A stretch of 11,280 nt of DNA from UASB124 sp041662445. GTDB lineage: Bacteria > Babelota > Babeliae > Babelales > RVW-14. The position numbers and the translations under genes were made by a program. The notes beneath the pieces were generated by a model. That model was not told the origin of the DNA. It saw only the letters and a list, made by a program, of their open reading frames with translations, and ran no database searches. Below, piece after piece: positions 7,302-11,280 of this stretch. The stretch is taken from contig JBAZSL010000026.1 of NCBI GenBank assembly GCA_041662445.1, forward strand, positions 1 through 11,280. The letters are read 5' to 3'. How positions within the stretch are numbered: position 1 is the first letter of the stretch; each line of letters starts with the position of its first letter.

Positions 7302-7973
7302 ATGAAAAGATTTTTCAAACAGAGCATGTTTATCGTTGGGTTGATCGCTGGTTTATCATCAACAACCGTACAGGCGATGATAATGATGGAACGTCCACAG
7401 CCGCTGCTTATGAGTTGTGCAGGTGCGGGCGGTTTTCCCGGAGAACCGGGAAAACTCCTTGAATTAGTTACCGCAATCTTACGGCTTCCTGGCGGCATTC
7501 TTGAAGACAGGCTTCGCAATGATGATTCGCTCAAAGCAACTATAGTCAAAATGGCCATTAATGCGACAAGATTGATTAATGATTTTTGTTCGATTTCGCA
7601 TTCGTATAAAGCAAGATCAAAACCGATGCTTCTTGGGGCTGCGTGCGATATTACACAAATTGCACGATTATTGAAAAAAGCTATTACCGAAAAACAGGGA
7701 ATAACAGCAGGGGCCACGGTGATAAGCAATGACCAAAAACACAGAAACTTGAGACGATATGTTCTGCCGTTTATCGAATCATTGTGCGCAGTTACACGTT
7801 GCTGCTCTCTTCGTGGATGCCCTATCAGACAATTAGCAAGAAGCGGCGTCACGCTCGCACAACTTGCGGAACTTTATTTGAGCGTAGATGAAAATTCAAC
7901 TGAACGGAAAGTCATTGGAGGTCTTTTGACAGCCTGCGTTGTTGAATATTTGTACACAGCTAGCAACACCTGA
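7302..7973 (+). CDS. Exported protein of unknown function (223 aa)
   Basis: I do not recognise a family. The N-terminus (MKRFFKQSMFIVGLIAGLSS, cleavage likely after VQA near residue 25) is a signal peptide, and AAAGG at 7287-7291 is a suitably spaced ribosome binding site, which supports this strand over a 199-codon open frame on the opposite strand. After cleavage there is a short glycine/proline stretch, CAGAGGFPGEPGK (39-51), containing three collagen-like Gly-X-Y triplets. The rest is mostly helical, with paired cysteines (CSISH, AACD, CAVTRCCSLRGC) that could form disulfides outside the cytoplasm. Downstream, the next gene begins only 7 nt after its stop, indicating co-transcription and probably translational coupling. 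Location is periplasm or secreted (inference). Confidence 0.8.
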   Translation: MKRFFKQSMFIVGLIAGLSSTTVQAMIMMERPQPLLMSCAGAGGFPGEPGKLLELVTAILRLPGGILEDRLRNDDSLKATIVKMAINATRLINDFCSISHSYKARSKPMLLGAACDITQIARLLKKAITEKQGITAGATVISNDQKHRNLRRYVLPFIESLCAVTRCCSLRGCPIRQLARSGVTLAQLAELYLSVDENSTERKVIGGLLTACVVEYLYTASNT

Positions 7974-7980
7974 TTAATTT

Positions 7981-8793
7981 ATGTTGAGACACAAAATATT
8001 TTGCATAACAATCGCAATCTCAGTGCTCGGCTTGCACGCAACGCAACCGGTGCACAATGAGCAACAACTAACAGAGCAACGTGCGGCTGCGCCATCGTCT
8101 GATGGTTTATCTAAGCTTGAAGATGCTTTATCTCAACTTGGAAAGCTTGAAAAAGAAAACGGCTACGCCTCCTCCCACTACAAGATTGGTGCTTTTTTAG
8201 ACGAACACGCACTGCTTATTGGCATACTACTTGCGGCAATAAGTGGATGTAGCTATGGAACTAAGCTGTATCATCAACGGGTACAGGAAATTAAAGGAGA
8301 AAAAAGAGAAACGCATGATCCATCATGTACAATTTTCACATCTCCTCCTGATCAAATACACATGTGCAATTGTCCCTACGACTACATGGGTCAAATGAAC
8401 CGTGATGCTCAACGCGATTGGAAATACATAAAGAGATTCTTCCTCATGTTTGTTTTAACAATGATAACAAGCGATATCAGTGCGCATGTGTTAGGGAAAA
8501 AACTCAAGGCAATGGCGGAACACAAACCTTATACGATCTTACAAAGCTTGAGACGCACACTTATTGAAGCTTGGCTTCATCACCCCTATCTTATAGGCTG
8601 TATCCTTGAGGTACTTCTATTTGTTAAATTCAGCGCATTCACTAAAACGAGATCTGTAACAAGTTCGATCATAGCTGGTGCGATTACCGGTACAATCGGA
8701 CTTTTGATTGGGGCATGTACCGACAGTGAAGTTAGGTCTGAGGTAAAAAAGTGGCTGGATTCTAAAGAGCACCAAGAAAACGCACGCTGTTAA
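7981..8793 (+). CDS. Multi-pass membrane protein of unknown function (270 aa)
   Basis: No family is recognised. It opens with a signal peptide or signal anchor (MLRHKIFCITIAISVLGLHA), followed by a charged, coiled-coil-like stretch (about 42-62, LSKLEDALSQLGKLEKEN). Four later hydrophobic segments look membrane-spanning: about 75-95 (LLIGILLAAISGCSYGTKLY), 151-172 (FFLMFVLTMITSDISAHVLG), 200-217 (LIGCILEVLLFVKFSAF) and 228-247 (SSIIAGAITGTIGLLIGAC). Between the first two lies a hydrophilic loop with CTIF and CNCPYDYMGQM, whose cysteines might bind metal or form disulfides. There is no obvious ribosome binding site directly before the ATG and the upstream gene stops 7 nt earlier, so translation probably depends on coupling to it. 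The two unknown genes likely work together (inference from spacing only). Confidence 0.8.
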   Translation: MLRHKIFCITIAISVLGLHATQPVHNEQQLTEQRAAAPSSDGLSKLEDALSQLGKLEKENGYASSHYKIGAFLDEHALLIGILLAAISGCSYGTKLYHQRVQEIKGEKRETHDPSCTIFTSPPDQIHMCNCPYDYMGQMNRDAQRDWKYIKRFFLMFVLTMITSDISAHVLGKKLKAMAEHKPYTILQSLRRTLIEAWLHHPYLIGCILEVLLFVKFSAFTKTRSVTSSIIAGAITGTIGLLIGACTDSEVRSEVKKWLDSKEHQENARC

Positions 8794-8846
8794 CAAAAAG
8801 CCAATTAACTAAGATCCTGTACGGAAATTAGTAGAATGTTTAAATC

Positions 8847-8974
8847 CCGTTCGTGCTGAGTGTTTTGCGAACACTGCGAGCAAAATGTATCGAAGCATGA
8901 ACACCTAAAAAGTTATTTTTTGAGTTCCCCCTTCGATACAAATTCGCTATCGCGAATTCACTCAGGGCGAACGG
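8847..8974. repeat. Composite inverted repeat folding as a four-stem cloverleaf (128 nt)
   Basis: The outer stem pairs CCGTTCGTGCTGAGTG (8847-8862) with CACTCAGGGCGAACGG (8959-8974), 14 of 16 positions complementary. Immediately inside are a side hairpin TTTTGC/GCAAAA (8863-8868 with 8880-8885), a perfect central stem TGTATCGAAG/CTTCGATACA (8886-8895 with 8931-8940) and a second side hairpin AATTCGC/GCGAATT (8941-8947 with 8952-8958). The central stem continues outward with GAAC/GTTC (8899-8902 with 8924-8927) and AAAAA/TTTTT (8907-8911 with 8916-8920). The stems abut with almost no unpaired bases between them, which points to selection for folding or to a mobile repeat unit. An alternative pairing of GTTCGTGCT (8849-8857) with AGCATGAAC (8894-8902) also exists. 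Candidates are a dispersed palindromic repeat (REP- or MITE-like) or a structured RNA; no ORF lies inside. Confidence 0.8.
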
Positions 8975-9031
8975 AGATATTAGACGGTGTTGCTTAATCA
9001 TGCGCGCCTAAAGCCTGAACGAATTTTGAGC

Positions 9032-9071
9032 TTTTTATAATTGTCCCACAGCTGTGGGACAATTATAAAAA
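9032..9071. repeat. Perfect 40-bp palindrome without spacer
   Basis: The left arm is TTTTTATAATTGTCCCACAG (9032-9051) and the right arm is its exact reverse complement (9052-9071), with a GC-rich core GTCCCACAGCTGTGGGAC between A/T flanks. T-runs sit on the outside left and A-runs on the outside right, the reverse of a bidirectional intrinsic terminator, and no T-run follows on either strand. It lies 69 nt before the Memo-AMMECR1 start, so an operator for a dimeric or tetrameric regulator is one possibility and an insertion or dispersed repeat is another. Confidence 0.85.
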
Positions 9072-9097
9072 AGTTTTGTATCAGCCAGTCCACCATG

Positions 9098-9103
9098 TAT
9101 ATT
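9098..9103 (+). promoter_or_regulatory. Candidate -10 box for the Memo-AMMECR1 gene
   Basis: TATATT matches five of six -10 consensus bases and is directly preceded by TG. TTGTAT (9076-9081) at 16 bp is only a poor -35. The leader would be about 30 nt. Confidence 0.3.
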
Positions 9104-9124
9104 CCTTAGAGTTAGTTGGCATAA

Positions 9125-9132
9125 AAGAGGAG
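9125..9132 (+). promoter_or_regulatory. Strong ribosome binding site of the Memo-AMMECR1 gene
   Basis: AAGAGGAG lies 7 nt before the ATG at 9140. It fixes that start and with it the lipoprotein signal, arguing against an internal start that would give a cytoplasmic protein. Confidence 0.7.
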
Positions 9133-9139
9133 ATCATAC

Positions 9140-10750
9140 ATGTATCGACGGTTATCGTTTTTACTATTAGTTATCTTTGGTGTATTTGCGGGCTGTGGCA
9201 AAGCGCCCGAAACACCAAAAACTATAGAACCCATTATTCACACCACCCAACTCCCTGCCGGATGGTACGTCCAAGAAGCAGCCCAACTCCACAAAGAAAT
9301 TGACACCTATCTTGCGCAAGCACAGCGCTATTTTCCTCACACACTTAACGCAACGCCAGTAGCATTAGTGGTTCCTCACGCCGGTCACGCCTATTCGGGA
9401 TTGTGTGCTGCAAGCGCCTACCAAACGCTATTGGAAGCCAACGGCAAACCAAATACTACTATTAAACGCGTTATCATTCTTGCTCCTACGCACACCACTT
9501 TTTATAACGGCATCGCATTGCCGGATTATACGGTCTATCGCATGCCGTTTGGCGATATTCAGATTGATAGTCAGGCACTCAAAAGACTCAGCAAGAAAGA
9601 TGCTGTTTTTAATACGTTTGAACGTGCTCACGCAACAGAGCATGCAATCGAAGTTCAACTTCCCTTTTTGCAACGTACTATTGCATCATTTAAACTCGTC
9701 CCTCTCATCGTTGGTCATATTACTGATGAACAAACATTTCAGGCTGCTGAAGCGCTCAAAAAAATACTTTCGCCTGATACGTTGTTGGTCATAAGCACCG
9801 ACTTTACACATCACGGCGCCTCATACGACTATACCGTCTTTGACAGCAACATCAGCGCCAACATACGCTTTCTTGATGCAACCGCAATTCGTGCGCTTGC
9901 CGAACCATCATTTGAAACATTCGAGACATTCCTGCACCAAACATCTGCAACCATATGTGGCCGCGATCCTCTCAGAATTTTGCTCACCTTGCTTGAAACA
10001 GGCACGCTTGGAAAGCCAAAGGCTCATCTTACGTGTTACTACACATCCGCCCAACTACAGTACGCACAAAAAAATGGATTTGATGCCAATAAGCTCTTTC
10101 AGAATCCACCGGATACTGAGGCGAGCACGAGCGTAAGCTATGTTGGCTTGGTATACGCACCCGAACAAGCCCATTTTCTTACCGGATATGAGCAACAGTC
10201 GTTACTCACGTTGGCACGCAACACCATTGCAAACGCATTTGAGCATGATGCAGATAAGCGAGAAAAAATTGCGTTACCACTCATAAGTCCCGGGTTGCTC
10301 ACCACTACAGGAGCTTTTGTAACATTGACGACAAAAAATGGAGATCTTCGCGGCTGCATCGGCAACATTACTACCGATAAGCCGCTCTACAGCACCATTG
10401 TTGCCATGGCGCAAGCTGCTGCATTCAACGACACACGGTTCACCCCGCTCAGAAAAGATGAGCTCGATACTATTGTTATTGATATCACCATACTTACGCA
10501 ACCCGTTAAAGTAGCACATGCAGATGACATTGTTATTGGCAAGCACGGCATCATCCTGAATAAAAAAGGCGAATCGGGCACGACCATCGCATCAGCGGTC
10601 TTTTTACCCCAGGTCGCACGTGAACAAGGGTGGAATCTTGCAACAACGCTTGAACATTTAAGCCAAAAGGCAGGTCTTAATAGGAATGCATGGAAAACCG
10701 ATTGTGATTTTGAAGTGTTTGAAGGGTTTGAAATTAAGGAACAGCAATGA
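9140..10750 (+). CDS. Lipoprotein Memo-AMMECR1 fusion (AmmeMemoRadiSam proteins B+A), 536 aa
   Basis: The N-terminus MYRRLSFLLLVIFGVFAGC is a lipoprotein signal peptide with FAGC as lipobox (lipidated C19). Residues about 70-325 form a Memo domain: PHAGHAYSG (79-87), APTHTTFYNG (115-124), RMPFGDIQID (134-143), EHAIEVQLPFLQ (167-178), VISTDFTHHG (217-226) and TICGRDPL (271-278). Comparison with human MEMO1 maps its metal ligands H49, H81 and C244 to H80, H118 and C273, so the metal site appears intact. Residues about 350-532 are an AMMECR1 domain with the signature LRGCIG (403-408), RFTPLRKDEL (433-442), FLPQVAREQGW (488-498) and AWKTDCDFEVFEGF (517-530). In many bacteria these domains belong to the proposed AmmeMemoRadiSam system with a radical SAM protein; none is encoded here. 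The biochemical role of the system is unsettled. It overlaps the next gene by ATGA. Confidence 0.93.
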   Translation: MYRRLSFLLLVIFGVFAGCGKAPETPKTIEPIIHTTQLPAGWYVQEAAQLHKEIDTYLAQAQRYFPHTLNATPVALVVPHAGHAYSGLCAASAYQTLLEANGKPNTTIKRVIILAPTHTTFYNGIALPDYTVYRMPFGDIQIDSQALKRLSKKDAVFNTFERAHATEHAIEVQLPFLQRTIASFKLVPLIVGHITDEQTFQAAEALKKILSPDTLLVISTDFTHHGASYDYTVFDSNISANIRFLDATAIRALAEPSFETFETFLHQTSATICGRDPLRILLTLLETGTLGKPKAHLTCYYTSAQLQYAQKNGFDANKLFQNPPDTEASTSVSYVGLVYAPEQAHFLTGYEQQSLLTLARNTIANAFEHDADKREKIALPLISPGLLTTTGAFVTLTTKNGDLRGCIGNITTDKPLYSTIVAMAQAAAFNDTRFTPLRKDELDTIVIDITILTQPVKVAHADDIVIGKHGIILNKKGESGTTIASAVFLPQVAREQGWNLATTLEHLSQKAGLNRNAWKTDCDFEVFEGFEIKEQQ

Positions 10751-11166
10751 TTTTTTCTATGGAGAAAATCACCTTACGAACAATATTTTTTGTTCTCACC
10801 ATTACCCACCTGCACGCGATGGAATTCTGGCAACCGCCAAGTCCTGCTGGCCCACTCCAGCAAGCACAGCGCGCAGCGGCTTGCCATTTATGGGGTAAAC
10901 AAGAAGCAACAGCTGAAGAAAAAGCCATAATCATTCAATCGGCACTTGATACCATGGTTGTTGCAATGGTTCATGAAGAACAACAACAAGCCGCACGCTG
11001 TGATATTAGTTCCGACTACACCAACTGGCAGTTAACAACACGAGAAAAAATGCAACGTATCGCAAAGCTTATACCATTAATAAAAGATCCAACGTCGCAA
11101 ACTCAGGTTCAACAAGGCGAAGATCATCGTCTTTTGGAAGAAATCAAAGCAATAGTAAATAACTAA
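10747..11166 (+). CDS. Small exported protein of unknown function (139 aa)
   Basis: The ATG overlaps the stop of the Memo-AMMECR1 gene (ATGA, 10747-10750) and is preceded 6 nt earlier by AAGGA (10736-10740), so translation is probably coupled. A second in-frame ATG four codons later gives an equally good signal peptide (MEKITLRTIFFVLTITHLHA). The mature part is about 115 residues, hydrophilic and mostly helical, with Gln/Ala/Glu-rich stretches (EEQQQAAR, LLEEIKAIVNN), two cysteines (CHLWG, ARCDIS) and no motif I recognise. Sharing a transcript with the lipoprotein suggests a related envelope location, but not a function. It is followed directly by a terminator. Confidence 0.82.
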   Translation: MIFSMEKITLRTIFFVLTITHLHAMEFWQPPSPAGPLQQAQRAAACHLWGKQEATAEEKAIIIQSALDTMVVAMVHEEQQQAARCDISSDYTNWQLTTREKMQRIAKLIPLIKDPTSQTQVQQGEDHRLLEEIKAIVNN

Positions 11167-11190
11167 CCACCACCGAAGGTGGTGGCTTTT
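11167..11190 (+). terminator. Intrinsic terminator after the 139-residue gene
   Basis: The stem CCACCACC/GGTGGTGG (11167-11174 with 11178-11185), loop GAA, starts one base after the stop codon and is followed by CTTTT. This is an eight-bp GC-rich stem with a short T-run, typical of Rho-independent termination. Confidence 0.85.
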
Positions 11191-11193
11191 AAG

Positions 11194-11213
11194 AGCCCCT
11201 AGAAGGGGCTTTG
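11194..11213. terminator. Second tandem hairpin, probably a back-up or convergent terminator
   Basis: The stem AGCCCCT/AGGGGCT (11194-11200 with 11204-11210), loop AGA, follows the first terminator by 8 nt. The T-run after it is weak (TTTG including stem bases). It could also stop transcription of a gene converging from the right. Confidence 0.6.
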
Positions 11214-11234
11214 ATGAGTCGCTTCCCCTAATGC

Positions 11235-11280
11235 TCATCTGATTTCCATCTGTTTTTCTAACTTTTCCTGATACATCACA
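11235..11280 (-). CDS. Possible C-terminal tail of a convergent gene (partial)
   Basis: On the minus strand the window edge reads in one frame VMYQEKLEKQMEIR followed by TGA at 11235-11237. The residues are coding-like, and the position just beyond two hairpin terminators suits a convergent gene end. With 14 codons visible, this is a guess; a second minus-strand frame is also open here. Confidence 0.3.
   Translation of the reverse strand, partial: VMYQEKLEKQMEIR

Larger units (their letters stand above)
8794..9139. other. Structured intergenic region (346 nt)
   Basis: There is no credible coding sequence here. The region carries a composite inverted repeat (8847-8974), a perfect palindrome (9032-9071), a candidate promoter for the Memo-AMMECR1 gene and its ribosome binding site. 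The stretches 8794-8846 and 8975-9031 show nothing recognisable. No canonical terminator follows the gene ending at 8793. Confidence 0.75.

Noticed and set aside
7253..7852. 199-codon open frame on the minus strand antisense to the gene at 7302
   Set aside because: It lacks a signal peptide and a convincing ribosome binding site, its product is low-complexity without motifs, and the plus-strand frame has both a signal peptide and a well-placed ribosome binding site.
9032..9071. Palindrome as a Rho-independent terminator for the gene ending at 8793
   Set aside because: No T-run follows the stem on either strand, the A/T flanks are in the wrong order, and it lies about 240 nt after the stop codon.

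Overview
The window looks like a chromosomal segment of an obligately host-associated Gram-negative bacterium, most likely Candidatus Dependentiae (TM6/Babeliae). This assignment is inference. It rests on large secreted proteins carrying WSPDGRYLAIGG-type WD40 repeats, an exported DUF2608-like HAD protein, a high share of exported proteins of unknown family, and moderate-to-low GC. No rRNA, tRNA, CRISPR array, transposase or phage gene was seen.

Left half, all on the minus strand. Read in transcription order from about 6.9 kb down to 1: a secreted HAD-fold phosphatase-like protein (6858-6082); a 701-residue secreted two-domain protein with a TIM-barrel-like C-terminal half (6044-3939); thioredoxin reductase trxB (3822-2902); a 688-residue secreted protein combining a beta-helix-like N-terminal part with a seven-bladed WD40 propeller (2871-805); and the N-terminal 259 residues of a tandem paralogue that runs off the left edge (777-1). 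Gaps of 37, 30 and 27 nt suggest two co-transcribed groups, HAD-701aa and trxB-WD40-WD40, separated by a 116-nt gap that could hold a promoter.

Middle. A 443-nt divergent region (6859-7301) separates the minus-strand block from the plus-strand genes. It holds a TATAAT box, a 10-bp direct repeat and an 11-bp hairpin. It is followed by two tightly spaced plus-strand genes of unknown function, one exported (7302-7973) and one multi-pass membrane protein (7981-8793).

A 346-nt intergenic region (8794-9139) carries the most striking non-coding structure. One part is a 128-nt composite inverted repeat that folds as a four-stem cloverleaf. About 57 nt further on is a perfect 40-bp palindrome with no spacer.

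Right end, plus strand. A lipoprotein-signal-bearing fusion of a Memo domain and an AMMECR1 domain (9140-10750) overlaps by ATGA a small exported protein (10747-11166). Two tandem hairpin terminators follow. The last 46 nt may be the C-terminal tail of a convergent minus-strand gene.

Nearly every gene except trxB starts with an export signal, so most of this locus appears to act in the envelope or outside the cell. The TrxB is unusual in lacking the arginines that normally bind NADPH.
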